Positions 16,653 through 24,586 of a DNA stretch of 64,000 bases are shown piece by piece; position 1 is the first letter of the stretch; each line of letters opens with the position of its first letter. The notes below the pieces were generated by a model. That model saw only the letters and a list, made by a program, of their open reading frames with translations, was not told the DNA's origin and searched no databases. This DNA comes from Ralstonia pickettii DTP0602 (GTDB lineage: Bacteria; Pseudomonadota; Gammaproteobacteria; Burkholderiales; Burkholderiaceae), in assembly GCA_000471925.1 (NCBI GenBank), contig CP006668.1, positions 1,426,001 through 1,490,000 on the forward strand. The letters run 5' to 3'. A program made the translations under genes and the position numbers.

Positions 16653-18389
16653 ATGACAAGGGTCAACAGTGCGAGAGAGCACGCCGGCAAGGCCGGTAAG
16701 GCTGCAGCCGTGATCGCGGCGACAGCGGTGGAGTCCATTGAACTTGCGCCGGACCTGATGGCCGGCCCCAACCCCTTCGTGGGGCTGCGCCCGGAAGACC
16801 TGGTCAGCACCGCGCAGCAGATCGGCGCGCAATGCATGCAGGAGCCGGTGCTGGTGCTGGAGCAGCAGGCACAACTGGCGCAGGACCTGGTCAGCGTGAT
16901 GGCCGGCTCGGCACCGTTGCCGTCGGCGCGCGACCGCCGCTTTGGCGACCCCACCTGGCAGGACAACCCGCTGTACCGCATGTCGCTGCAGGGCTATGAG
17001 GCCTGGCGCAAGGCAGTGAGCGGCTTTGTACAGCGCTCGGTGATGGACGAGCGCAGCAAGCATCGCGCAGAGTACTTCACTTCGCTGGTGGCCGATGCGC
17101 TGGCACCGACCAACACGCTGCTGGGCAACCCGGCGGCACTCAAGAAGACCGTGGAGTCTTGCGGCATGAACCTGATCAGCGGGCTGACCAACCTGGTCAC
17201 CGATACCCTGACTAACCGCGGCATGCCTGCCCAGGTGGACAAGGAGGCGTTCAGCGTTGGCAAGAACCTGGCCACCACGCCCGGCGCGGTGGTGTTCCGC
17301 AACGACGTGCTGGAGCTGATCCAGTACACCCCGACCACCGCGAAGGTGCATGCCCGGCCGCAGCTGATCGTGCCGCCGCAGGTCAACAAGTTCTACGTGT
17401 TCGACCTGGCGCAGGGAAAGAGCATGGTGGAGTACCTGCTGGGCAAGGAGATGCAGGTATTTATCGTGAGCTGGCGCAACCCCACCGCGGCGCACCGCGA
17501 CTGGGACATGGATACCTATGTCGGCGCGCTGATCGAGGCCATCCACGCCATCCGCGACATCACCGGCAGCCCTGATGTCAACCTGCACGGCGCCTGCTCC
17601 GGCGCGATGACGATGTCGGCGCTGATGGGCTACTGCGCCGCGAGCGGCGAGCAGCTGGTGCATGCGGCCACGCTGATGGTGTCGGTGTTCGGGCTCGATG
17701 CGCAGTCGCAGCTTGGGCTGTTCAGCACGCCGGAAGCCATCACGGCCGCCCGCCAGGGCAGCCAGGCACGCGGCGTGCTCGACGGCGCGGAGCTGGGGCG
17801 GGTCTTTGCGTGGCTGCGTCCGAATGACCTGGTGTGGAACTACTGGGTCAACAACTACCTGCTGGGCAATGCGCCGCCGGCGTTCGATGTCCTCTACTGG
17901 AACAACGACACCACGCGGCTGCCGGCCGGGCTGCATGGCCAGTTCCTGGACATGCTCACGCTGAACCAGCTGGCAACGCCGCGCACGCTGCGCGTGCTGG
18001 GCCACGCCATCGACCTGTCCGAAGTCCAGTGCGACAAGTACGTGCTGGCCGGCATGACCGACCACATCACGCCGTGGAAGGCGGTGTACCGCTCGGTGCG
18101 CGCCTTTGGCGGAAGCACGGAGTTCGTGCTCAGTTCCAGCGGGCATGTCCAGAGCCTGATCAACCCGCCCGGCAACCCCAAGGCCAGGTTCTTCCGCAAC
18201 GACGCGGCGGCTGCGGATCCGGAGACCTGGCTGGAAGGCGCGACGGCGACCCAGGACTCCTGGTGGGAGCATTGGAGCCAGTGGCTGAAGAAGCGGTCCG
18301 GGCCGAAGCGCAATGCACCGGCCAGCCCTGGCAGCCTGCAATACACGCCATGCGGCGAAGCCCCCGGCGTCTACGTGACTGAAGCGTAG
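16653..18389 (+). CDS. phaC: Class I-type poly(3-hydroxyalkanoate) synthase (second PhaC)
   Basis: A 578-residue PHA synthase that polymerises (R)-3-hydroxyacyl-CoA on the granule surface. The catalytic triad is Cys315 (HGACSGAM), Asp470 (AGMTDHITPW) and His498 (SSSGHVQS), close to Cys319/Asp480/His508 of Cupriavidus PhaC1. The lipase-like box is G-A-C-S-G-A rather than the usual G-x-C-x-G-G, so the second Gly is replaced by Ala. Length is typical of class I. It is not next to phaA/phaB, which points to a PhaC2-type enzyme fed by the upstream dehydrogenase and MaoC hydratase. AGGAGAAG precedes the ATG. Confidence 0.93.
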   Translation: MTRVNSAREHAGKAGKAAAVIAATAVESIELAPDLMAGPNPFVGLRPEDLVSTAQQIGAQCMQEPVLVLEQQAQLAQDLVSVMAGSAPLPSARDRRFGDPTWQDNPLYRMSLQGYEAWRKAVSGFVQRSVMDERSKHRAEYFTSLVADALAPTNTLLGNPAALKKTVESCGMNLISGLTNLVTDTLTNRGMPAQVDKEAFSVGKNLATTPGAVVFRNDVLELIQYTPTTAKVHARPQLIVPPQVNKFYVFDLAQGKSMVEYLLGKEMQVFIVSWRNPTAAHRDWDMDTYVGALIEAIHAIRDITGSPDVNLHGACSGAMTMSALMGYCAASGEQLVHAATLMVSVFGLDAQSQLGLFSTPEAITAARQGSQARGVLDGAELGRVFAWLRPNDLVWNYWVNNYLLGNAPPAFDVLYWNNDTTRLPAGLHGQFLDMLTLNQLATPRTLRVLGHAIDLSEVQCDKYVLAGMTDHITPWKAVYRSVRAFGGSTEFVLSSSGHVQSLINPPGNPKARFFRNDAAAADPETWLEGATATQDSWWEHWSQWLKKRSGPKRNAPASPGSLQYTPCGEAPGVYVTEA

Positions 18390-18447
18390 TTCCCTGGCCC
18401 CGCGGGGCCATCGTTTTCTGTAACACAACCCGTCAGGAGAAATGAAG

Positions 18448-18882
18448 ATGGAATCGACCAACACCACGGGCCAATCGGCCTCGCACACCTCGGCCCCGCA
18501 CAAGAAGCTGTTTGACTTCGTCAAGCAGAACCGCCTGGACCCGGCCGCTATCCTCGAATCGCGCCGCAAGGACATCGAGGCCCTGGCAGGCCTGAATATC
18601 GCGCTGCTGGCCGGCCTGCAGTCGCTGGTGCGCCAGCAGGGCGAATACCTGTGCGATACCGCTGCCGACTTGCAGGCGCTCGCCCGCGGCGGCAAGGATT
18701 CGGATGGCCAGGCGGCCAAGGTCTCCGAAGTGCTGCCGCGCTCGCTGCACAAGGCCGTGAACGGCCTGCGCGGGCTGACCGACACCGTGTACAAGACGCA
18801 GGCTGACAGCATTGCCGCAGTCGGCCGCCGCATTGCGGAAAACGTTGAGGAAGTGAAGGGCATCCTGCGTCCCCGGCAGTAA
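18448..18882 (+). CDS. Phasin family protein
   Basis: A 144-residue, mostly helical protein with the phasin pattern: KKLFDFVKQNRLDPAAILESRRKDIEAL, then NIALLAGLQSLVRQQGE and a C-terminal ADSIAAVGRRIAENVEEVK. Phasins coat PHA granules. Two in-frame ATG codons exist at 18442 and 18448; AGGAG at 18435-18439 is better spaced for the second. It sits between phaC and phaZ, so it is probably specific for the granules made by this cluster. Confidence 0.88.
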   Translation: MESTNTTGQSASHTSAPHKKLFDFVKQNRLDPAAILESRRKDIEALAGLNIALLAGLQSLVRQQGEYLCDTAADLQALARGGKDSDGQAAKVSEVLPRSLHKAVNGLRGLTDTVYKTQADSIAAVGRRIAENVEEVKGILRPRQ

Positions 18883-18943
18883 GCACCAGGGGGCACGGCC
18901 GCCCCCGGCCGTGCCTTCGCGCCAACGACTCCAGGACAACTTG

Positions 18944-19774
18944 ATGACAATAAGCGATGCCGGCATCAAGGCCGGCCACATGCATGTCCAGACGGTAGAT
19001 CTGGACGGGCAACAACTCAGGGTCGGTATCCGGCCCGGCAGCGACGCGGGTCCGCCGCTGCTTATCTTCAACGGCATCGGCGCCAACCTCGAACTGCTCG
19101 AGCCCCTCGTCGCTGCGCTGGCGGGCGTGGAAGTGATCATCTTCGACGTCCCCGGCGCCGGCGGTTCCCCCGCGCCGCTGATGCCTTACCGCTTCTCCAA
19201 CCTTTGCGTCCTTGCCGACAGGCTGCTGTCGCACCTCGGCTATGTGGGCCAGGTCGATACGCTCGGCGTGTCGTGGGGCGGCGCGCTCGCCCAGGAATTC
19301 GCGCGGCTCTATCCGCAGCGTTGCCGCCGCCTGGTGCTGGCGGCGACCTCTCCCGGCGTGATCATGGTGCCGGGCAGGCTGTCGGTGCTGTCGAAGATGA
19401 TCGGCGTGCGCCGCTATACCGATCCCGAGTACCTGCGATGCGTCGGCGCCGACCTCTACGGCGGCGCCTTCCGCGACGATCCTGCGCTGCTCGACGAACA
19501 TGGCCGCCACATGCAGCCACCACGCGGGCGCGGCTACCTCTACCAGCTGCTGGCAGCCTGGGGCTGGAGCAGCCTCCCCTGGCTGGGAGCAGTGGAGCAA
19601 CCCACGCTGGTGATGCACGGCGCGGACGATCCCATCGTGCCGCTGGTCAATGCCAGGATCCTCGCGGCCCGCATTCCCAATTCGGACCTGCACGTGCTCG
19701 ACGACGGGCATCTCTTCCTCGTGACCGGCGCGGAGAACGCCGCGCACGTCATCGGCGCCTTCCTGCGCCGCTAG
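18944..19774 (+). CDS. phaZ: Intracellular medium-chain-length-type PHA depolymerase
   Basis: A 276-residue alpha/beta hydrolase closely resembling the Pseudomonas PhaZ that mobilises mcl-PHA granules. Shared segments include LLIFNGIGANLELLEP, FDVPGAGGSP, the nucleophile elbow GVSWGGALAQEFARLYP with Ser110, the Asp in HGADDPIVPL, and the His in DDGHLFLVTG. It hydrolyses the polymer to 3-hydroxy acids. ATG 18944 is chosen over an upstream frame start because it begins the conserved region. It ends the PHA cluster and is followed by a strong terminator. Confidence 0.9.
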   Translation: MTISDAGIKAGHMHVQTVDLDGQQLRVGIRPGSDAGPPLLIFNGIGANLELLEPLVAALAGVEVIIFDVPGAGGSPAPLMPYRFSNLCVLADRLLSHLGYVGQVDTLGVSWGGALAQEFARLYPQRCRRLVLAATSPGVIMVPGRLSVLSKMIGVRRYTDPEYLRCVGADLYGGAFRDDPALLDEHGRHMQPPRGRGYLYQLLAAWGWSSLPWLGAVEQPTLVMHGADDPIVPLVNARILAARIPNSDLHVLDDGHLFLVTGAENAAHVIGAFLRR

Positions 19775-19784
19775 ACCCTTCCTC

Positions 19785-19811
19785 AGCCGCGGCGAGCCCG
19801 CGGCTTTTTTT
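19785..19811 (+). terminator. Rho-independent terminator of the PHA cluster
   Basis: AGCCGCGG and CCGCGGCT form a perfect 8-bp stem around CGAGC, followed by seven T. It lies ten bases after the phaZ stop codon. Confidence 0.93.
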
Positions 19812-19968
19812 CCTTTTACTCCTCGCAAAAGAAGGTTCCTCACCGATTTCCGGGGTGAACGAAGGTCTCTTGTCGACCTTCTCGGCTGTTCATAGAGAAT
19901 GTGTGAACGTCTGAAGTCTGGACCATTTCAGCCGCACGAGGCTGGCTGCGAACCTCGGCCAGGCCATC

Positions 19969-21447
19969 TCAGACATGCCCAAGGAACTGCCACCAAAGCG
20001 GGCCGACGACCAGCCAGACAACCATGTAGATGAGGCTCATCAGAAAGCCAGCCTTCCACCATTCGCCCTGGGTGACGTAGCCGGCGCCGAACATGACCGG
20101 TCCGGAGCCGATGCCGTATTGGGTCAGGCAACCGTTGACGCTGCTCAGGATGCCGAGTGCGACTGCTGCGGTGAATGGCGGGATCCCGGCAGCGACCATA
20201 AGCGCCATGGAGAGGGGGAAGAGAGCACTGATATGTGCCGTGGCGCTAGCGAAGAAGTAGTGGATGTAGCAGTAGATCGCCGCCACCATCATATAGACGG
20301 CCAACCTGTGGAAGCCCTCCAAGTGTGCCCCGAACTCCTTGCCGAACCAGGACACCATGCCGTAATCATTGAGCTTGGAGGCCAGCATGATCAGCAGGCC
20401 GATCCAGATCATAGTGTCCCAGGCGGATTTCTCGTCAAGGGCATCCTGCCAGGTCAGCACGCCGGTGATGAACAGCAACGAAACGCCGAGGGCCGCCGCC
20501 AGCGTTGCGCCGATGGCCAGGTCCTCACCGAAAATCCAGAGCACCAGCAGGCCAATGAAGATTACCGCCATGATGATTTCCCTGGCGGAGATGGGTCCCA
20601 TGGCAACGAGTTCCCTCTGGGCCAGGGCTGTCGCATCAGGTGTTTCGCGAATCTGCGGTGGGGCGATCCACAGCATGGCGAATGGAATGATGGCCAGACA
20701 CAGCAAACCGGGGACAGACGCTGCCACCGCCCAGTCGAGCCAACTGATTGAGACACCTTGGTCTGCGGCCAGCTTGACCGCCAGGGGATTACCCGCCATC
20801 GCCGTGATGAACATGGCTGCTGTGATGATGTTAGCGTGGAAGGCGCATAGGATCAGATAGCTTCCCACCTTGCCGCGGGATTCCGGGTCGTCGGCATGGC
20901 TGCCAAGCACTTCCGCTATTGCTCGGGTAATCGGCAGCATCACCCCGCCGGCGCGGGCCGTGATGCTGGGCATGGCGGGCGAAATAATGAGTTCGGTTAT
21001 TACCAGACCATAACCCAGTCCCAAGGTGCGCTTACCCAGCAGCCGCATGAACAAGAGTGCGATGCGGCGACCCAGGCCGGTCTTGATCACGCCTCGGGAG
21101 ATGAAGAAGGCGAGCATCACCAGCCAAACAAGGTCCGTGCCCGTAGATTTGGTGACGTCGGCAAAAGACACGACGCCAACGAGCACGCCCACGGTCGCGC
21201 CGATAATGGCCACCGCCGCCATCGGAAGAGGGGCGGTCATGATGCCGGCGATAGTGGCGACAAATACGGCGAACATATGCCAGGCCTTTACCTCGAGGCC
21301 GGCCGGCGCGGGCAGGAACCAAAGGATGACGCCGATACCGACGGGGACGAGAAATTTCCAGAGGGTTCCGAGATGCCCAACTGGTGGCGCCTGTTTTGTC
21401 GCGGATGCGCTTGTGGGCGGTGGAGCCTTGGCAGGTGATACAGGCAT
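19969..21447 (-). CDS. DASS/SLC13 family anion (di/tricarboxylate) symporter
   Basis: A 492-residue inner-membrane carrier with a dozen or so hydrophobic segments. Typical SLC13/CitT features are ITELIISPAMPSITARAGGVMLPI and, near the C-terminus, SSVNGCLTQYGIGSGPVMFGAGYV. The family imports or exchanges dicarboxylates, citrate or related anions with Na+ or in antiport. CAGGAGGTCAATC precedes ATG 21447. It is 52 bases after the lactate/malate dehydrogenase-like gene and surely cotranscribed, so its substrate is probably the hydroxy or keto acid handled by that enzyme. Confidence 0.9.
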   Translation of the reverse strand: MPVSPAKAPPPTSASATKQAPPVGHLGTLWKFLVPVGIGVILWFLPAPAGLEVKAWHMFAVFVATIAGIMTAPLPMAAVAIIGATVGVLVGVVSFADVTKSTGTDLVWLVMLAFFISRGVIKTGLGRRIALLFMRLLGKRTLGLGYGLVITELIISPAMPSITARAGGVMLPITRAIAEVLGSHADDPESRGKVGSYLILCAFHANIITAAMFITAMAGNPLAVKLAADQGVSISWLDWAVAASVPGLLCLAIIPFAMLWIAPPQIRETPDATALAQRELVAMGPISAREIIMAVIFIGLLVLWIFGEDLAIGATLAAALGVSLLFITGVLTWQDALDEKSAWDTMIWIGLLIMLASKLNDYGMVSWFGKEFGAHLEGFHRLAVYMMVAAIYCYIHYFFASATAHISALFPLSMALMVAAGIPPFTAAVALGILSSVNGCLTQYGIGSGPVMFGAGYVTQGEWWKAGFLMSLIYMVVWLVVGPLWWQFLGHV

Positions 21448-21499
21448 GATTGACCTCCTGGCGGCGGCGTTGTTCGTTTGTCCGGAGCGTCGCAAGTCC

Positions 21500-22447
21500 C
21501 TATTGGGCCTGGAGCACGCTGTCGGTTGCCTCCTTGACGATGCGCGCACTGCGCCGCAGGGCCTCGCGCTCGATGGGGTCTAGTTCCGGATAAGCCAGTA
21601 GCTGCGCTCCGCCGCCATTGACCACCATCGGCAGCGACAAACACACTTCTGGTACGCCTTCGACTTCGGCATGCACAATGCCGACCGTGAGAATGGAGTC
21701 GGTGTTGTGCACGATGGCCTGGCAAATTCGCCCAATCGCACTGGCGATCCCATAGTGGGTGGCGCCCTTGCCTTCCTTGATGAGCTTGGCAGCCTCGTGC
21801 ACGGAGCGCAGGATCAGATCGCGGCTGGCAGGCCCCAGCTCCTTGCCGGTTCTTGTCAGGAACGTTTCGAGGGGCATGCCTGAGACCGTCGCGCCGGACC
21901 ACGCGATCACCGCGGATTCGCCGTGTTCGCCAAGGACGTAGGCGTGAATCCCCGGCGCCACGACGCCCAGCCGCTCGGAGAGCAGCGATCGCAGTCGCCC
22001 AGTGTCGAGCGAGGTGCCGGTGCTGATGACGCGCTCCCGCGCGCAGCGTAAGCGGTCAAAAACGACGGCGGCCAACACATCGCACGGGTTGCCCGCGATG
22101 ACGTAGATCGCATCCGGGGCCAGGGGAGCAATGCTATCCACAATTTCCGCCGCGATGCCTGCATTGATTTTGGCCAGGTCCAGACGAGTCTGCCCTGGCT
22201 TCACACCGACGCCGGCGGTGATCACGATGATGTCGGCGTCGCGCGCGTTCTCGTAATCCCCGGCATGACAGCGGTTATGTCCCCAGAATGCTGCAGCGTG
22301 GGCTAGGTCCAGCGCCTGACCTTCGGCCCGCACTCGCGCCACATCGATGATGACGATCTCTGCGCTCGGGATGGCCACCGTTGCAAACAGGGCCGCCGAC
22401 CCGCCAACCAGTCCTGCGCCGACGATGGCGATCTTGGGTTGCCGCAT
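21500..22447 (-). CDS. L-lactate/malate dehydrogenase family protein with non-standard specificity residue
   Basis: A 315-residue NAD-dependent 2-hydroxyacid dehydrogenase. The Rossmann motif is IAIVGAGLVGGSAA (7-20). Catalytic residues are conserved: Arg88 (QTRLD), Asp148, Arg151 and His175 (LGEHGES). The residue preceding Lys-Pro-Gly in the mobile loop, Gln in lactate and Arg in malate dehydrogenases, is Val82 here (GVGVKPGQTRLD), so neither classical substrate is predicted with confidence. GGGAGG precedes ATG 22447. It is the first gene of an operon with the DASS transporter. A hydrophobic or unusual 2-oxo acid substrate is possible. Confidence 0.85.
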   Translation of the reverse strand: MRQPKIAIVGAGLVGGSAALFATVAIPSAEIVIIDVARVRAEGQALDLAHAAAFWGHNRCHAGDYENARDADIIVITAGVGVKPGQTRLDLAKINAGIAAEIVDSIAPLAPDAIYVIAGNPCDVLAAVVFDRLRCARERVISTGTSLDTGRLRSLLSERLGVVAPGIHAYVLGEHGESAVIAWSGATVSGMPLETFLTRTGKELGPASRDLILRSVHEAAKLIKEGKGATHYGIASAIGRICQAIVHNTDSILTVGIVHAEVEGVPEVCLSLPMVVNGGGAQLLAYPELDPIEREALRRSARIVKEATDSVLQAQ

Positions 22448-22623
22448 AGCATGCCTCCCTCGTGCCTGGATAATCGAATACCTGAACCAGGCGCCAGTCC
22501 GTGCGCGAGTCAACTTGAAGGCGGTGCGAAACCCGCGCGGGCAGGCGGGTAACCTTCCGTATGGTTTATATGACCTTTTCGGCAGAAGCGCCAGGGTTGT
22601 GCCGGGGCCGTCGGTGAAAAACC

Positions 22624-22662
22624 AAAAAAAAACGGCCGCTCGGGAAAATCCCCGGGCGGCCG
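22624..22662 (-). terminator. Rho-independent terminator of the porin gene
   Basis: A 12-bp CGGCCGC-rich stem (one G-T wobble) around a six-base loop, followed on the minus strand by nine T. It lies about 50 bases after the porin stop codon. Confidence 0.93.
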
Positions 22663-22709
22663 CCAACGAGCAAGCTGCCCGGTGTCGATCCGATGACTGG
22701 AGCGTCTGG

Positions 22710-23873
22710 TCAGAACTTGTGGCGAATGCCGACGGCCGCGCCGAACATATTGCTCTGGCCGTTGGCCAGCGTGTAGCTGTTGCCCAGCGACAGGCTGTTG
22801 GCGAAGACCGTTGCCAGCGACTCGAGCATCAGCCCGGCGTTCTTCGCATAGGCGGTGGTCAGGTAGACGTCGGTGCGCTTGGAGAACGCATAGTTGGCCA
22901 CGAAAGCGACCTGCCAGGGATTGGCGACGTTGGTATTGCCGAACAGGCTTCTGACGTTGTCGTAGTTGTATTCCAGCGTCAGGCCGATGGCCGGCGTGAC
23001 CTGGTAGTTGGCGCCGATCCAGTAGAAGTCATCGCGCTGGATCACGACATCCGCCGCGTTCTTGTTCTGGCCCCAGCGGTAGCCGCCCATGATCTTGGCC
23101 GGCCCGATGCTGTAGCTCGCACCCACCACGGCCTTCTTGTTGGTGCCGTTGCTGGTGCCGATGGTCGGGTTCCACTGGTCGTAGCCAACGGTCACGCCAA
23201 ACGGCCCGCCCTGGTATGCCACCGCGGCGCCATAGGCCGTGTCGCGGCGGAACTGGCCCGGGACTTCGCCGTTGCCACCGATCGGCGTTGCCACGCCTAC
23301 GGTTGCCGGCAAGGCCAGGCCAGTGCCGAACGACCAATGCGCCAGCGCCGTGACCGGGCCGAACTTGCCGGTGTACTTGACCGTGTTGTCCTCACGGAAG
23401 TTCGGGCCGGACTGCAGCACCACCGGTTCGTATTGCGTGGCATAGGCCGTGGGCGAGAAATTGGCCAGCGCCTCGAACATCGACGTGTACTGGCGGCCGA
23501 GGCTGATCTGCCCGATGCCGGCCTTCTGCACGCCCACGAACGCCTGGCGCCCGAACAGGCGGCCGCTTTGCTGCGAGGTGCCGGTGTCGAGGTTGAAGCC
23601 GCTTTCCAGTACGAACAGCGCCTGCAGACCGCCACCGAGGTCCTCGCTGCCGCGAAGACCCCAGCGCGAGCCGGAGACCCCGCCGGAGTTCATGCGGTAG
23701 ACGTCGTTGGCCGGCCCGCGGTTGAACTGGTTGGCGGCGGTCGGAACCGCGCCGAGGTGGTTGACGTACTCCACGTTGATGTCCGCCACGCCGTAGAGCG
23801 TGACGTTCGTCTGCGCGAAGGCGCCTCCCGAACAGGCGAGCAGTGCGGCCGCGGCCATGCTCCTGAGCTTCAT
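22710..23873 (-). CDS. Gram-negative trimeric porin (OmpC/Omp32-like, betaproteobacterial type)
   Basis: A 387-residue outer-membrane porin. It has a signal peptide (MAAAALLACSGGAFA, mature start QTNVTLYGVADINVEY), the classic SRWGLRGSEDLGGGLQALFVLESGFN segment, and ends with the aromatic C-terminus GIRHKF used for outer-membrane assembly. AGGAGAAA precedes ATG 23873. It has its own terminator. It follows the MFS and hydrolase genes on the same strand after a gap of about 115 bases and may serve the same uptake route, but such porins are common and unspecific. Confidence 0.93.
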   Translation of the reverse strand: MKLRSMAAAALLACSGGAFAQTNVTLYGVADINVEYVNHLGAVPTAANQFNRGPANDVYRMNSGGVSGSRWGLRGSEDLGGGLQALFVLESGFNLDTGTSQQSGRLFGRQAFVGVQKAGIGQISLGRQYTSMFEALANFSPTAYATQYEPVVLQSGPNFREDNTVKYTGKFGPVTALAHWSFGTGLALPATVGVATPIGGNGEVPGQFRRDTAYGAAVAYQGGPFGVTVGYDQWNPTIGTSNGTNKKAVVGASYSIGPAKIMGGYRWGQNKNAADVVIQRDDFYWIGANYQVTPAIGLTLEYNYDNVRSLFGNTNVANPWQVAFVANYAFSKRTDVYLTTAYAKNAGLMLESLATVFANSLSLGNSYTLANGQSNMFGAAVGIRHKF

Positions 23874-23989
23874 TGGTATTTCTCCTCTTTTTCCTTTGGT
23901 TTGCGATGCGGATGAATCCGTCTCGGTAAGTACTACGGGTACTGCAATGTCTGTTGTGGCGTTGCGCTGCGCGAAGCCCGGCTCGGGCC

Positions 23990-24559
23990 TCAGTTGGCGC
24001 GCAACAGCTTTTCCAGCAACTCGATCGCGCGCGGCCACGGGCCATATCCCGCGGCCGGGTTCAGGTGGCCGACCTCGCCGAGGTCGATCAGCCGGCTGCC
24101 CCAGTCGCTGGCCATCTGCGCAGCGCGCTCATAGCTGGCGAGCGGATCGTTGCGGCTGGCGGCGAGGATGCTGGGGAAGGGCAATTGCGCCCGGGGCACT
24201 GGCAGCCAGCCGTGTTCTGCCAGCGTGGCGGTTTCCGGATAGCCGGCCGGCATCGGCGTTTCGAGATCGGCTGGGGTGGCGAGCAGCGCGCCACGGATCT
24301 TGCGGTGGTGCTGCGCCGCCCAGTGCACGGTGATCATGACGCCGGCGCTGTGCGCCACCAGCACCACCGGGCCGTCGATGTCGGCAAGGGCTGCATCCAG
24401 CGCGGCCACGCGAGCGTCGCGGCTGAGTTTGTCGTGTTCAAGCGGCGCGACGGAGCGGGCGTTCGGCAGCTCGGCCTGGAGCAGGGTCTGCCAGTGCTCC
24501 GCCACATGGTCGCGCAGGCCTGGAACCATCAGGAAGGTGGTATCAGCGGGAAGGTTCAT
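23990..24559 (-). CDS. RBBP9/YdeN family alpha/beta hydrolase
   Basis: A 189-residue small serine hydrolase. The nucleophile Ser lies in VLVAHSAGVMITVHWA (about residue 70), the acid in ASRNDPLASYE and the His in GEVGHLNPAAGYGPW, the exact pattern of the RBBP9/YdeN family. Substrates of the family are poorly defined (short esters). It begins 27 bases after the MFS gene on the same strand, so transport and hydrolysis of one compound is likely. Confidence 0.85.
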   Translation of the reverse strand: MNLPADTTFLMVPGLRDHVAEHWQTLLQAELPNARSVAPLEHDKLSRDARVAALDAALADIDGPVVLVAHSAGVMITVHWAAQHHRKIRGALLATPADLETPMPAGYPETATLAEHGWLPVPRAQLPFPSILAASRNDPLASYERAAQMASDWGSRLIDLGEVGHLNPAAGYGPWPRAIELLEKLLRAN

Positions 24560-24586
24560 CGGTATTTGGGGTAGTAAGTCAGAGAA

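Noticed and set aside
16416..18950. 844-residue minus-strand open frame across MaoC, phaC and phasin genes
   Set aside because: Shadow of the PHA genes with low-complexity composition and no motifs.
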